NCBI GenBank assembly: GCA_030522415.1
Contig: CM060113.1
Span: 10,150,565-10,214,564, forward strand
DNA length: 64,000 nt
Reading direction: 5' to 3'
Source of the DNA: Channallabes apus
Taxonomy: Eukaryota > Chordata > Actinopteri > Siluriformes > Clariidae
In this document: piece by piece, positions 33,748 through 45,949 of the stretch
Position numbering within the stretch: position 1 is the stretch's first letter
Layout of the letters: every line of letters begins with the position of its first letter
Notes under the pieces: generated by a model
Database searches by the model: none
Seen by the model: only the letters and a program-made list of their open reading frames with translations
Told to the model about the DNA's origin: nothing
Made by a program: the position numbers and the translations under genes

Positions 33748-33840
33748 AATAAATAAATAAATAAATAAATAACAGATGAGATTTGAAACCCCAACTCGGA
33801 AGATCAGTTATAAACTCTAAGTCACCAAGCTGCCACTATT
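33530..33840 (-). repeat. SINE-A, decayed, with (AC)n and (AAAT)n inside
   Basis: GGAGCCTATTCCAGG, GGAGTACCCAGAGGAAACAC and ACCAAGCTGCCACTATTC match SINE-A reversed. (AC)n at about 33706-33744 and (AAAT)n at about 33746-33771 have expanded inside it. Confidence 0.68.
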
Positions 33841-33879
33841 CTACCAACCATGTTAATTATGTTAGTGTAACACTTAAAT

Positions 33880-33996
33880 TCTAAAGAGGCTGTTAATTAG
33901 CTGATCAGTTGAATCAGGTGTGCAGGGAGCTGAGAAAACACTAAAATCTGCAGGGTAGGTGGTCCTTCAGGACAGAGTTGAGAACCACTGCTCTAT
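33880..33996. repeat. Fish hAT-type MITE fragment
   Basis: GCTGATCAGTTGAATCAGGT and AGAGTTGAGAACCACTGCTC are landmarks I recall from a common fish non-autonomous DNA repeat. The assignment is from memory. Confidence 0.45.
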
Positions 33997-34853
33997 GCAA
34001 TTCAAACAAAGTATTAGACACTTGTTTAACATTGACTGAAATGCCTAAAGAGGTGCCCTATTCATGTGTGAAGATTATATCTCATCATCCCCCTAACCAC
34101 TCTTTTAAAGAGTCCTGGAATATGCCTATGGCATCAGGGAAGATAAAAAAAAATTATTCAATACATTTAGGTTATGAGCTGACTTATTTTATTGTCATAT
34201 ACTATTGCTATGCCTAAAATAAAATCCTTGAAAAAAAAATCCGAGATCATAACACTGCCTCCAGAGGCTGAAATGGTGGGCACTATGCATGATGGATGCA
34301 TAACTTCAAGCGCTTCCCTGAAAAGCCCATTACTCTGGAGCAGAAGTCATTTAAACTGATGGAATTAATGGAAACTCATGTTTCCATTGCTCAAAAAGTC
34401 CAATAATTTGACCCTTGTGAAACAGCAACTTTCTTTGGTCAGGCACCATATGTTCTATTAAATCTGACTTCTTTTCAGTAGCCAGACTCCTTGCACATTC
34501 ACATTTCACACTGTAAAAACTCCAACTAGATAAATGTTGAATGAGTTAATATTGTTGCCCCATCTTACAATGTAATCTGTTGAGATAACAGGTAACATTG
34601 TGTAGTAGAAAACTTTGAAGACACAGACTGAATAATGTAAAAAATAATAAAATAAAAAATCTTTATTGAGATGCAATCACGTTATTTAAAAGACCCCACC
34701 CCCTCCCCCGCTGGACTCAAGCTATCAAATTATATTTATTTAATGTATTTAAATAAAATATGTGTTAGTTAGCTTGCAGGTTATTTTGGATAGGTAGCAT
34801 TATTTTCGTGAGGCTGGTGTGTTTGGTTTTACTGTTATATTGAGGCACCCTGA
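33997..34853. other. AT-rich non-coding stretch
   Basis: Nothing recognised. Confidence 0.4.
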
Positions 34854-34861
34854 CATTACTG

Positions 34862-35053
34862 GGGCCAGGGATAGCTCAGTGGTTAAGGCATTGGACTACG
34901 GTTCAGAAGGTCCCAGGTTCAAATCCCACGACCACCAAGTTGTCCCTGTTGGGCCCTTGAGCAAGGCCCTTAACCCTCAACTGCTCAGATGTATAATGAG
35001 ATAAAAATGTAAGTAGCTCTGGATAAGAGCGTCTGCCAAATGATTAAATGTAA
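34862..35053 (+). repeat. SINE-B, full length, with 7-bp target duplication
   Basis: tRNA-like head with TAGCTCAGTGGTTAAGGC and GGTTCAAATCCC. The tail has CTCTGGATAAGAGCGTCTGC, the end sequence I recall from V-SINE-like fish SINEs. ATTACTG flanks both sides (about 34855-34861 and 35054-35060). Confidence 0.88.
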
Positions 35054-35060
35054 ATTACTG

Positions 35061-36520
35061 AAGTGAGCTTAGTTAACATTAGGCTTCATGTTACCACACT
35101 GTACAGGAGTTAGCAAGGTAAATGTTCATAACTGTATCTATCTCTCTTCCCAATTTTTGCCCAGCCACAGCGTCCTGCTCCATTCCAGCATGCACGGCCA
35201 CGTGAGCACTCAGTTACAAAGTTCCAGAAAAACCCAGAAGTGTTTAACAGTTAAGGAGTACTGTAGTTTGTATGAAAACCAAATTGAGTAAATACCCAGT
35301 TAATTTTAAAGATTACTCCAAACATGTAGTAACTCCTGAGAATGACAGTAAAACAATTAAAAATATTAAACCCTTTTAAATATAAAAACAATACGCAGCT
35401 TTATCCCATCATTAGAATTCTATACACAACCTTCCACACACTCTGGTGGTATATATCCTTATTCATATCTTTTATTTTTGTCATTACCAGATATTCTGTA
35501 AAATTGTATTTACAAAATTTCTCTAGTTCTCTTTAACCAGAGTTCTGCTGTGGAGGATTGGGGTCAGAGGGGTGACAGTTGGCCTTTTGGAGCTACAGGA
35601 GGAGCGTGATCAAGCTGTTGAAGGTGTAGTAGTCCTTAAATGCTTGGATGACTATGCAGCAGTTTTAGGAGTGGTGTTTGGTCAGGTCTGTGCCCTGAAC
35701 ATTGAATTCCGAAAGGACTGGACTGGACTCGAATGATTTTTATTGGACTTGGACAGACCCTCCCCCCCCCCCCCCACAGAAATTTTTTTTTCTCTTTGCC
35801 ATTTAAAAAAATTGACTATGATATTGTAATATAAAAGAATAACCAAGATTCTGATAAGCATCTAGTGTTTTTTAGTGTTTCAAACAGGTATTTTACTGAC
35901 GATTAATGACATGATGATTACCATTATTAAAAAAAAAAAAACCTGAAGCACTTTGTGTGTATTCATGCGACAAGTTATTTTCTCAGGGAAATATTGCATG
36001 CATATAAGAATACTTATTTTGTCTACGTTTGTGTACATATTATTTTCTGGGTTGCTACAATATAATTAAATTTTACAAAAGCAATTGCAAAGAGAAAAAA
36101 AAATGATTGGCATTGCCAATGATTTTGTCGATCTCTAAAGGTTTTAAACAATATAGAACCTGTATTCTCCTGTTTTATGCAGATCACTGTTTAAAGTTTT
36201 AGATGAATCATGTGATGTTTGTGTGTTGTAATTGCTAGGGTATTGTTAGGCCAATTTGTTTTTATAGAAAAACTTTAACTAACTACAACAATGGGCTACA
36301 ATGGAAGACAATTTACCTTTTTAAGTAGAAGTAAGCAAAAAGGCGGGCTGGAGAAATATAATTAATTCAGCCCACAACCAAAACTACTTGAGTTGACTTA
36401 AATATTTGAATTGCAAGTTGAGTCAGCTTACAATTTTAATTGGCTAGATAAATAGAAATGGTTGGCCAGGAAATTTCAAAAAAATTTCTCAACTTGTTAC
36501 TAAACTTTTTTACATTGAAA
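35061..36520. other. AT-rich non-coding stretch
   Basis: No gene. It holds a short C run near 35763-35775 and A runs. Confidence 0.4.
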
Positions 36521-36521
36521 C

Positions 36522-36524
<3 letters not shown>

Positions 36525-36576
<52 letters not shown>

Positions 36577-36577
36577 T
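36525..36577. repeat. (TTA)n microsatellite
   Basis: Uninterrupted units. Confidence 0.95.
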
Positions 36578-36989
36578 AAAACAATTGTACAGTGCAGTAA
36601 CTGGAGTCAGTTTATAATCTGCCAGTTTGGAAAAGTAAAATAAGAAGAATATAAATCTTTTCACATAATGTATGTTTCCTGAATGAATTAATGGATCTTT
36701 ATTGTCATTACACACTTATTTCTGCACTACAAAATTGTATCGCTGATTCTTTCATTTTTTTTATTGTATTTTATTTTTATTTTTATAAAAGCACACATAC
36801 TAACAGAAAGAATGGTGCAACCAACCAAAGCTAAAAGTAATAAAAATGTATTAAAGAGAAAAAATACATCTTATATTTTGACATCTTGGTTTCAAAACAA
36901 TCATCTGCAAAAGTCTTTCAAGGCATGTAAGGGATCTCAATCGTAATCAACAAGTGAAAAAAATTGCATACTACCGTTGTGTTACTAAG

Positions 36990-37435
36990 AACAATGTATT
37001 ACTCCATGCTATGCTAACATGACTTGACCTCTCTTCAATATACTGGGAATTCTTTAAAGCTCATCTATAATCATCCTATTCTAGCACAAAACCTCAAGGC
37101 ATTTGTAAGACAGCTGAAGAAAACCTTTACCTTCTAGCACAATAAAGCACAAATCCATGAGGGTAAAGGAATCGCTTCAGAAGCAGAGGATCAAACTTTT
37201 GAAACAGCCCAGTCAGAGCCCTGATCTAAGTCATATTGAAAACCTGTGGAATGATTTGAAGAGGGCTGTGCACAGTAGTTTATTTGCTGCCTGATAGATC
37301 CCGAGCATTTTTGCCAAATCAAGATGTGCTATTTTGGTAGATTCTTATTAAAAATACAGAGTGTTGTGTTGCAAGCCATAAGTGGTTTTACGAAGTGTTA
37401 GTTAAGGTGCATGCACAGGGTGTAATAATCTTTTT
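36990..37435 (+). pseudogene. Tc1-family transposase relic, C-terminal half
   Basis: A short frame near 37205-37280 reads PSQSPDLSHIENLWNDLKRA, the conserved block holding the third catalytic residue. The sequence before it fits the QDN-to-E interval in shifted frames. After it, the family's 3' end continues to about 37435. The upstream half of the gene is missing, and stops and shifts are frequent. Confidence 0.72.
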
Positions 37436-37552
37436 CTTTTTCTCTCTCTAAAATGTTTTTATTTGTTCTTCACTTGAGTTTTATTGCTTGGTCTATCACA
37501 TTGACACTGTAATTTTAACATGACTGTGTAAATTTTCTCTAACCACTGCATG

Positions 37553-37554
<2 letters not shown>

Positions 37555-37636
<82 letters not shown>

Positions 37637-37659
37637 GTAAAAAAAAAAAAAAAAAAAAA
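37555..37659. repeat. (TA)n followed by (A)n
   Basis: About 78 bases of TA, then about 20 A. Confidence 0.97.
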
Positions 37660-38009
37660 CGATGATCGATGCATGTGCAGTTGCAAATAAACCTAAAATT
37701 GCTTATGCTATCTGCTGAAGTTTCAGAGTTTTGCACGCATCTGCAAGCACACAGTTGAGCAATCACGGAGACAGACAAATCATTTCTGTATGCAAATTTA
37801 TTTTATGCATAATCAGAGGACTCTTTTGAGTACACCTCAGGTGCTCATTTGGAAATTTGTGCTTATGTAACTGGAAGATATGCCATTATCCCTAGCTATG
37901 GTTTAAAATGTGGACCAACTGTGACACCAGACTGCCTGGTTTTTATTTCTTATTTCATTGTAAAACATTGCTGAACATCCAAAATAATATTTGAACAGTT
38001 GATATTGAG
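37660..38009. other. Non-coding stretch
   Basis: Nothing recognised. Confidence 0.4.
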
Positions 38010-38300
38010 ATGTGTCTTCTACTGAGGCGCTGTTAATTGGTGATTTTTGAGACTGGTAACTCTAAATGAACTTCTCCACTGAAGCAGAGTTGCATCTTTT
38101 TTCCTGTGAAGGTCATCATGAGAGCCAGTTTCATCATGTTGCTTGATGGATTTTGCAAACGCACTTGACAAAACTGTTCATGCAAGAACTATTCCAGAAC
38201 AGCTGACCTGCATGTCTTAAAATAACTCCTGGTTGTTGAGGTTGTTGTTATTTAATTACCTAATGCTATATATTTCATAGCTTTGAAATCTCCTTTGAAT
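38010..38300 (+). repeat. Dispersed fish repeat, family R3
   Basis: TTAATTGGTGATTTTTGAG, GAGAGCCAGTTTCATCATG and CAAGAACTATTCCAGAAC are shared with 55300-55580 and, reversed, with 8740-8935. Confidence 0.7.
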
Positions 38301-40428
38301 GTAGAAAAGTAAATCCAAACTTTTGTCCAAAGTTTTGACTTTTGTGTCCAAACTATCTCTTTACCTTTTATTTTTTTTTTGCTAGCTAATATATTAAACT
38401 ATCCTTTGTACTGTATGCATTAGCTAAATCATCCCTTTGGAATCATAAGCTTCTATCAGCATTCTAAGCAGTTTGATTTATTGAGACTGAAGTCAAGAAA
38501 AAGCCTAAAAATGAAAAAAACATGAAAAACAAACAACAACAACAAAATACAATAGTATTATGTTGTCATGGAATATGATAATCTCAATTTGAAGCCCAAA
38601 AAAGTCAGATAGGACCTTTCCCCAAAGGGGAAAAGTATCATATGGTTTCATATGTGTTTCCCCTTTTTCTTCCACTAGTTTAAAATATTTACAGTATTAA
38701 TATATTTCTGCTGTCTCTGTTCCTTTACTCTGTTTCCTGAATTTGTGGATTCAGAAAAGAGCGGCATTTAGAAATTAACTTGTTTCATTTCAGACACCTG
38801 ACTAAATCAGTATGTTGCTCCACATTCAACAAGAAGAGAGGTGATTGACCCTGCTGTGCAGTCCAACCTTTCAACAGAATAGGACTAATTAAATTCGCTT
38901 TAGACTCCTGGGTACAGGTGGCATGTCATGAACTCGGATTCAATCTGAACAGCAGGATAAAACACCATATTGTGTTGGTTTAGGGAAGGCTAAAAAGAAT
39001 GCCGTAGTACAGATTCAAGATGCTCGTGTTTCTGTCTGTGTGGAGTTTCTCCGCATATCCAGTCACATGTTTTAATCCGCGTTTTCTGATTTCCTTTCAC
39101 ATCTAAAGAACAAAAAATGCCAGTAGGTGAGTTTGTATCAGTGAATGAATAAATGATAACAGATGATAATAAAAGATAAAAGGTAGACCAATCTCAAAAA
39201 AGTGTCAGTAATTTTAATGGAAGAAAGGAGAGAGAGAGAAAAAGACACATTAGAGGTAGTCTGTCTCACTGAGTGAGAGCAAAAACAGATGTTCCAATCA
39301 CCACAATATAATTATTTATTTATTTATTTATTTATTTTCCTGAATCTGAATTTCTATGGCTTAAACATTTTTAATGGTGACTTGTTTTTTTTAATCTTCA
39401 CTCAAGCAGTTTTTTCTAAAAATCAATTTCAGTCTTTTATTTACTCCATATGCTGCTGTGTCTTTCCACGCTGCTACTTATAATGCTTTACAATCTGAAC
39501 CAGCCTGCTCAGCTCCGCACGATTATTCTGCCGACTTCATTCCGCTGATGCTCCTGCTGTTCTGCGTAGATAGTGTATGTTTTGCCATTATCTGCACTGT
39601 ACTGTATATTTACAGCATGTGTTACTGGTGTTGTTTTCACTACAACTTTAGTTTTACACACTGATTAAGCATATACCTGTCACACTCGTTGCACTTTATG
39701 CATCTTGTGTACAGAAACGCTTTGTTATTCTGTTTTGCAATAGATTGAAGATGCAGGAGGGTGAATTAAATAAATAAATTACTGTAAGTAATTAGACTAG
39801 AACTAAAAAGTCTTACACTTTTTCATTACTAATGGCATTTATACAGGAGACATACTGCCCCATATACTGTAACATTTGTACACTTCCATGCATGCCTTTA
39901 TTTGCATACGTTGAGACAACATTAGTAGTAAGGGGAATTCAAAGATCAAAGCTTGATCATAGTTTGTAGAGGTAAATTCTCTGTTTTATATGTAACTATA
40001 ATATATTATATGGACTGATGTCCTGAGCTTACTTTACAATGTACAGAATGACTGTTTTGACCTTTACAATAGTTGCTTTTGCACTGAGCTTGATCATTAG
40101 TAAGTCACATGATCATAAAGTTCATGCAGGCTTTATTTGTGCTAGGAGACCTGTGAGCAATGTTCGCAGTAGGGACAGCTACTCGATCAGTGTTTGTGGC
40201 ACTGCCATGGAAATCAAAGTCTGTGCTGAGGCTGAACAGACGGTTTGCCAAGGAAATGGTATTTAACAAAGCAAGAGAATAATTCCTGACATGATGTCAT
40301 TATAGTATAAAAGTTAACTTACCGTAATCACCTTGGGTGTCTTGGCCTCCGGTGTGATTATGAGTATAGATTCAGTTATAAATGTCTTTGTCCAAATTGC
40401 TCTGAATTAATGCAGTAATTTTCTAGTG

Positions 40429-40430
<2 letters not shown>
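38301..40430. other. AT-rich non-coding stretch
   Basis: No supported gene. A 75-codon ORF at 40039-40266 is discussed as an observation. (TTTA)n lies at about 39311-39337. Confidence 0.4.
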
Positions 40431-40433
<3 letters not shown>

Positions 40434-40460
<27 letters not shown>

Positions 40461-40740
40461 TACTTTCACACATTCTCTAAAGCGCTTATCCTATACATGG
40501 TTGCAGGAGGCCTGGAGCCTATCTTGGGAGACTATCTCGACAGGGTACCCTGGATGGGGTGAAATCACTCCCCATCACAAGCACACGCAGTCACACACTC
40601 CAGTTAGCATATTCTGCATGTCTTTGGACTGTGGGAGGAAACTGGAGTACACAGAAGAAACCCACCATACATGGGGAGAAAATGCAAATTCCATGCATAC
40701 AAACCTGAGGTGGTACAGTACGTGAACACTTGACCCTGGA
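40434..40740 (-). repeat. SINE-A with (CT)n at its 3' end
   Basis: (CT)n at 40434-40460, then GCGCTTATCCTATACATGG, GGAGCCTATCTTGGGAGAC and CATGTCTTTGGACTGTGGGA, matching SINE-A reversed. Confidence 0.75.
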
Positions 40741-41540
40741 ACAACTACAACACCATGCAAATACTTATTCAATAATGAAAATTGTCAAATTATCTTACCA
40801 ATACGTTATATTTAAGTGAGTAATATACAGTCAGATAAACATATACCGGTGTGACAGATTCTGGATAAGGCACCAGATAATTATATTGCCCTGCCTTCTT
40901 AGATAAAATTGTTCTACTGTAGCTCGAATACGGCTGTAGTGCTAAACTAAACTCCACCATTAGACCATTTAAAAGCAAAATATTCTCATAATGTGTACAA
41001 GCTTTTGAAATTATACATTTAATTTTTACATTTCTGAATAAGTAAGGATGAATCATTAACCACAGACATATTTTTAAAAAGAAAAATACTCTTATGATGT
41101 GTTTTTTAATTTACACGCTCTTCAAATGAGTTATAAATGATTACATTTCTGAATAGGTAAGGATGAAACCCTTTATTTCCATATGGTTTACAAATTTCAC
41201 TAAATAAAAAGAAATTAGCAGGGAAGCTTTGATGCTAAAAATGTAGATTAAAGATTTCAACTGTACATGATCAATAAAATGCCTCATAGGCCACTGGTAC
41301 TTCAGTAATACTTAATGAAGCCTTTTGATGAACAGCCTTCTTTTTTATTCTCTTTGAGTTCTCTTTTATTCTCTGTGAGAGAATATTTATAAGACTCCTG
41401 CATCTAGCCAATGAAAATTTAAAGATAAAAGTGTAAGATTTTTAAATTACTGTCATGCCTGGTAGGGTATGTGGGGGGATTGGTACACTATAAAATACTG
41501 CTAATGCATCTGAATTATAACCTGCAGTGCAGAGGATTTT
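40741..41540. other. AT-rich non-coding stretch
   Basis: Nothing recognised. Confidence 0.4.
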
Positions 41541-41544
41541 CTGA

Positions 41545-42620
41545 CCCTTTCAAGTTTTCCAGCCTGAGATCCTGAGCACTCCGGAGAAGGTTTTCACTCA
41601 GGATAGCTCTTTAATTGTCTGCATCCATTTTTCCACTCTGTACTGACTAGTCACCCAGTCCCAGTTGCAAAAAAAAACATTCATCATGATACTGACACTG
41701 CTGTGTTTGACTGCAGGAATAGTTTTAATAAGGTGATTTGCAGGGTCTGATTTTTTTCTTTTTATTCCAAATCTTTGTGTCATCAGACCAGTGATCTCAT
41801 GATCTGAGAGTGTTTCATGGGCTTTTTGGTAAACTCCCAGCAGGCTATCATGTGCCTTTTAGTGAGGAAAGGCTTCTGACTGGCCATAGAAGCCAAAGGC
41901 TTCTCCTACCATAGAAGCCTGGTTGATTAAGTGCTACATTGATGGTTTTCCTTCTGTAAGGCTTTCCCATCTCCACAATGGAACTCAGGATCTCATTTTT
42001 AGTGACCCTTTGGTTCTTGGTTACCTCTCTGGCCAAAGCATTTCATCTGAAATTACTCGGTTTGGCTGGGCTGGGAAGGCTGTTTGTTGTTCCAAACCTT
42101 TTCTATATTTGAAAATAATAGAGGCTTTTGTTCTCTTGGCCACTATCAGAGCTGTAGAAATGTTCTTGAATCCTTTCTCAGAAGGCTGCCTTGACAAAAT
42201 CCCGTCTACAGATAATTCTCTCAACCTCTCAACTAAGAACATTAGTTTTCACTCTGACAAACAACATTTATGGCCACACCTTATACAGGTACAGTAGACG
42301 TATGACTTTCCTAATTATGTCCAACAGATTTATTTAGGCACAGGTGGACTCCAGATGAATTGTAGAAGCATGTCAAGTACCACTGGTAGAAATAGGATGT
42401 GCCAGAGCTCAATTGCAAGTGTCATAACAAAGTGTCTGAATACTCATGTAACATTGAATTTTTCATTTTCTTTATTATCTTATGAATTAAAAAAAAAAAA
42501 AAAAACTTTTTTTTTTTACTTTGTGGAGTATTATGTGTAGGATGAGCAGAACAAATTTGGTATGATTGATTGGGTCTGAAAAGTTTCTAGTGGCACTATA
42601 GATCTGGACGCATTCATTAT
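41545..42620 (-). mobile_element. Dead Tc1-family element
   Basis: The minus strand has a transposase-like series of short frames. LRELSVDGILSRQPSEKGFK (42021-42242) resembles the N-terminal HTH, REVTKNQRVTKNEI (41848-42036) the second HTH, and IPAVKHSSVSIMM (41598-41783) the block before the second catalytic Asp. 42290-42560 contains the family's outer region (CACAGGTGGACTCC, GTGTCTGAATACTCATG). The C-terminal half is missing and stops are frequent. Confidence 0.78.
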
Positions 42621-42879
42621 CTTTGGGTAATTCAAGTCCTAATTTTATAAAATTTTTTAAACATACTTATAATCAGACTTCAGTTTTGATATATCCACTC
42701 CGGCTTCAAGCCAAACTGGGACTTGTGATGAATTTTGTTGTGAATGAAGACATAAAAAAAGATTAACATTTACGAGACCGTATGATGATCCAGGCTGACA
42801 TGTCTTGGAGCCCTCTGCAGTTGTTCCCGTGAACATTGGAACGCCTGAACCTAGAAAATCAATGGATAACTTACAGGGA

Positions 42880-43090
42880 AGATGCATCTGTCAGTGCAGA
42901 CTGTACACACAGTCATTCACAAAGACCACTTGCACATTACAGGAACTCATCTGGAAGTTATTGAAACATCCCTCGTACAGGCCTGACCTCATTCCAAGCT
43001 TTTTCCACATGTTTAGGCCATTAAAGTTTCTGGGAGGCCTGCGTTTCAGACATGAAGTCCTATCATGGCACCTGTGTCCTGATAAAGTTT
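42880..43090 (+). pseudogene. Mariner (SETMAR-like) transposase C-terminal relic
   Basis: A frame from about 42955 reads KHPSYRPDLIPSFFHMFRPL, then KFLGGLRFRHE. This resembles the mariner block around the third catalytic Asp (PYSPDLxPxDFH-FRPLK--LGG-RF), with that Asp replaced. A related piece lies at 63760-63935. Confidence 0.65.
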
Positions 43091-43106
43091 TTTTGCCTTA
43101 TAAATG

Positions 43107-43250
43107 GCCAAGCATTCATTCATTCATTCATTCATTTTCTATACCGCTTAATCCTGTGTTCAGGGTCGCGGGGCACCTGGAGCCTATCCCAGGAGACTTC
43201 AGGCACTAGGCGGGGTACACCCTGGACAGGGTGCCAATCCATCGCAGATA
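43107..43250 (-). repeat. SINE-A 3' half with (CATT)n
   Basis: CATTCATT units, TATACCGCTTAATCCTGTG and GGGTGCCAATCCATCGCAG match the SINE-A tail reversed. Confidence 0.82.
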
Positions 43251-43349
43251 TTATAAATGCATAAATGCATTATTGTAGCAAGAGAGCAATAAAGTTTTGC
43301 TCTCTTAAATGTTTTTGACTTGTAGCCTCATCAGGAAATCACTTTCTCA

Positions 43350-43476
43350 AACGGCACCTAGGCAGGGTACACCCTGGATGGGGTGCCAGTCCATTGCAGG
43401 GCAAATACACTGACTCACTCACCCATACACTATGGGCAATTTGGAAAAGCCAGTGAGCCTAGCCTGCGTGTTTTTG
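43350..43476 (-). repeat. SINE-A, 3' part, split by a LINE
   Basis: GGCAGGGTACACCCTGGATG to GCCTGCGTGTTTTTGGAC matches SINE-A reversed. The next SINE base resumes at about 45557, beyond the LINE. Confidence 0.82.
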
Positions 43477-44571
43477 GACACCATTGATCATGCTATTCTT
43501 CTTCACAGATTAGAAAATGTAGTAGGAATTAAGGGTACAGCCCTCTCCTGGCTCAGATCCTATTTGACCGATCGTTATCAGTATGTAGACTTAAATGGTG
43601 ATTATTCTGCATGTTCTCTAGTGGAGTTTGGCGTTCCGCAGGGTTCAGTTTTAGGCCCACTGCTTTTTTCCCTTTAAATGCTTCCTCTGGGCAACATAAT
43701 CTGTAAGCATGGTATTAGTTTTCATTGTTATGCTGACGACACACAGTTATATGTCTCAGCAAAACCTGATGAGAAAAACCATCTTACTAAAGTTGAGCAA
43801 TGTGTGCAGGACATAAGAAATTGGATGCTAATTAACTTCCTCCTGCTTAATCCGGATAAGACAGAAGTTCTAGTCATAGGACCGCATACAGCTAGGAGTA
43901 AAATCTTAGATCACACCGTAACTTTAGATGGCCTTTCTGTTCCATCAAGTGCAACAGTAAAAGACCTCGGCGTGATTATAGATTCCAGCCTTTCATTTGA
44001 AGCTCATGTAGATAATATCACCAGGATAGCATTCTTTCACCTCAGAAATATTGCCAAGATAAGAAATATATTGTCGCTAAACGATGCAGAAAAACTAGTT
44101 CATTCTTTTATCACTTCTAGGTTGGACTATTGTAATGCCTTACTGTCTGGTTGTTCTGTTAGGTGCATAAACAAGCTTCAGCTAGTCCAGAATGCAGCAG
44201 CGAGAGTCCTCACTAGAACCAGAAGATATGAGCACATCACCCCTATCCTATCTTCACTACATTGGCTCCCCGTGAAATTTCGCATTGATTTTAAAATACT
44301 ACTCTTGACCTATAAAGCATTAAATGGTCTCGCGCCACCGTATCTGAGCGAACTGCTAGTGTCTTACGATCCGCCACGCCTACTTCGATTAAAGGATGCA
44401 GGCTGCTTGTCAGTACCGCGTATTATGAAAACTACAGCTGGGGGCAGAGCTTTTTCTTACAAAGCCCCAAAATTATGGAATAGTCGTCCAAATAGTGTTC
44501 GGGACTCAGACACAGTCTCAGTGTTTAAGTCTAGGCTAAAAACCTATTTATTGAGCAAAGCATTTTTATAA
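43477..44571 (+). pseudogene. LINE ORF2 reverse transcriptase, C-terminal part
   Basis: The frame begins [12 protein letters not shown], the end of reverse transcriptase motif A. It continues with [15 protein letters not shown] (motif B) and FHCYADDTQLY (catalytic motif C). The thumb and C-terminal region follow, with LHWLPVKFRIDFKILLLTYK and an end near KSRLKTYLLSKAFL. One stop codon (TAA, 43675-43677) lies between motifs B and C where a Tyr is usual; the rest, 298 codons, is open. The N-terminal endonuclease is missing. The motif set places it in the Jockey/CR1/L2 group. Functional copies copy their own RNA at the target site and are the likely movers of the SINEs here. Confidence 0.9.
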
Positions 44572-45548
44572 ATACATTTGTCTTAGGTAAAGGAGCAGAT
44601 CTGGGGGACTCATGGACGTAGAGTATTATGGTGAACTGGTATGTTTAGATGCTGTCTTCTTCACTCTCATTTGATCACTCAGGTTTGTTGACGGTGAGGT
44701 GATTGTTTGCTTTACATCTCAGGGAGCCCTCATGTTTGTGTTTCCTTCTGGCTCTCCCTTTTAGTTACTGTATGCTGTCATAGTTAGTCCTGCCGGAGTC
44801 CCTGCTTGCACTCTACAGTAAATATACATTCACATTATACATTATGTGACTGTGACCATAACTAATGCCATCTCTCCTCTTCTTCTCTTCCTCCCCCTCT
44901 TTCTCTTCCCTCTCTCCCCCTGTCTCCCCCTTTCACTCTTTCTCTCTCTCTGTCGAGCTACACATGTCATTCCTGAGCTGCCAGTGATCCAGACTCCCTC
45001 TGCCCTCCGGACCTGTCTGATCCATCCTGGTGCCCGGTTTCTGGTTGGAGGTCTCATCGCATGGATGCCCCGTGTGTCTCTCTCGGAAGCGTCTGGTGTC
45101 TGGGGATGATTTTATCTACTTAGAAGATGGTTCTGGCCTCGACTGGTGTTGTCAGCTGTTTCTCTGAGGACTTGACAATTCGATCGTTCAGGACTGGAAC
45201 TTTCTACAAGACTATCTCAGTCACCAATACATAACTACCTGGACTCCATTTTAACATCAATTAAGATCAACTATTATAGCTGAACTGCCTGCCACCTAAC
45301 ACACTGTATAAATGCAGATCATTTCCTGCTATCTGTTTCACCCAGATGAGGATGGGTTCCCTGTTGAGTCTGGTTCCTCTCAAGGTTTCTTCCCTCGGCT
45401 TGCTCACCAGGGACTATCTGACCATTTTGATTCATACACATTCACATTCCATACAAACTCAAATAATTCTTTTGATTGTGTAAAGCTGTTTTGAGACAAT
45501 GTCAACTGTTAAAAGCGCTATACAAATAAAATTTAAATAAAATTGAAA
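43477..45548 (+). mobile_element. L2-type LINE, 5' truncated, inserted in SINE-A
   Basis: It begins inside the reverse transcriptase coding region, runs through the end of ORF2, and has a 1-kb 3' UTR. The UTR ends AAAGCGCTATACAAATAAA plus AT-rich tail. SINE-A sequence flanks it on both sides, so the insertion is clear. The duplication is imperfect (about TTTTTGGAC versus TTTAATTGAC). Pieces of the same 3' UTR occur at 19250-19690 and 46998-47610. Confidence 0.88.
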
Positions 45549-45556
45549 ACTTTAAT

Positions 45557-45665
45557 TGACTGTGGGAGAAAACTGGAGTACATGCACAAGGAGAAAATTC
45601 ACACATACCAGAGGAACTCAATACCTGCATGCCCGGAGGAGTGAGGCCATAGTGCTAACGATGCT
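45557..45665 (-). repeat. SINE-A, 5' part, split by a LINE
   Basis: TTGACTGTGGGAGAAAACTG through GGAGGAGTGAGGCC and AGTGCTAACG completes the SINE begun at 43350. Confidence 0.8.
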
Positions 45666-45949
45666 AATGGCACCTGACTCAATAGAAATCAGACCTGTCA
45701 TGGAAGTGCATAAATTATTATTATTATTATTATTATTAGGGCAGCCCTCCTCTACTGAAAGTTATTTGATGTGTGCTGTCAAACATTTTTCATAAACAAA
45801 TATCAGTAGTTCAAACTAATCATACATTTACCATCATACGCACCATGACTCATTCTTTTCGTCTTAGCCATGTCTTGTAAAAGTTTTGATTATGATAAAA
45901 GCTCTTTTATTAGAGGCTGTTCTCAGAGTGTCAAAATTATTACAAACAT

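Noticed and set aside
33706..33771. CRISPR-like or satellite array
   Set aside because: Plain dinucleotide and tetranucleotide repeats without spacers.
34862..34935. Functional tRNA gene at the SINE-B head
   Set aside because: It continues into the SINE tail, has a target duplication, and recurs at 18078.
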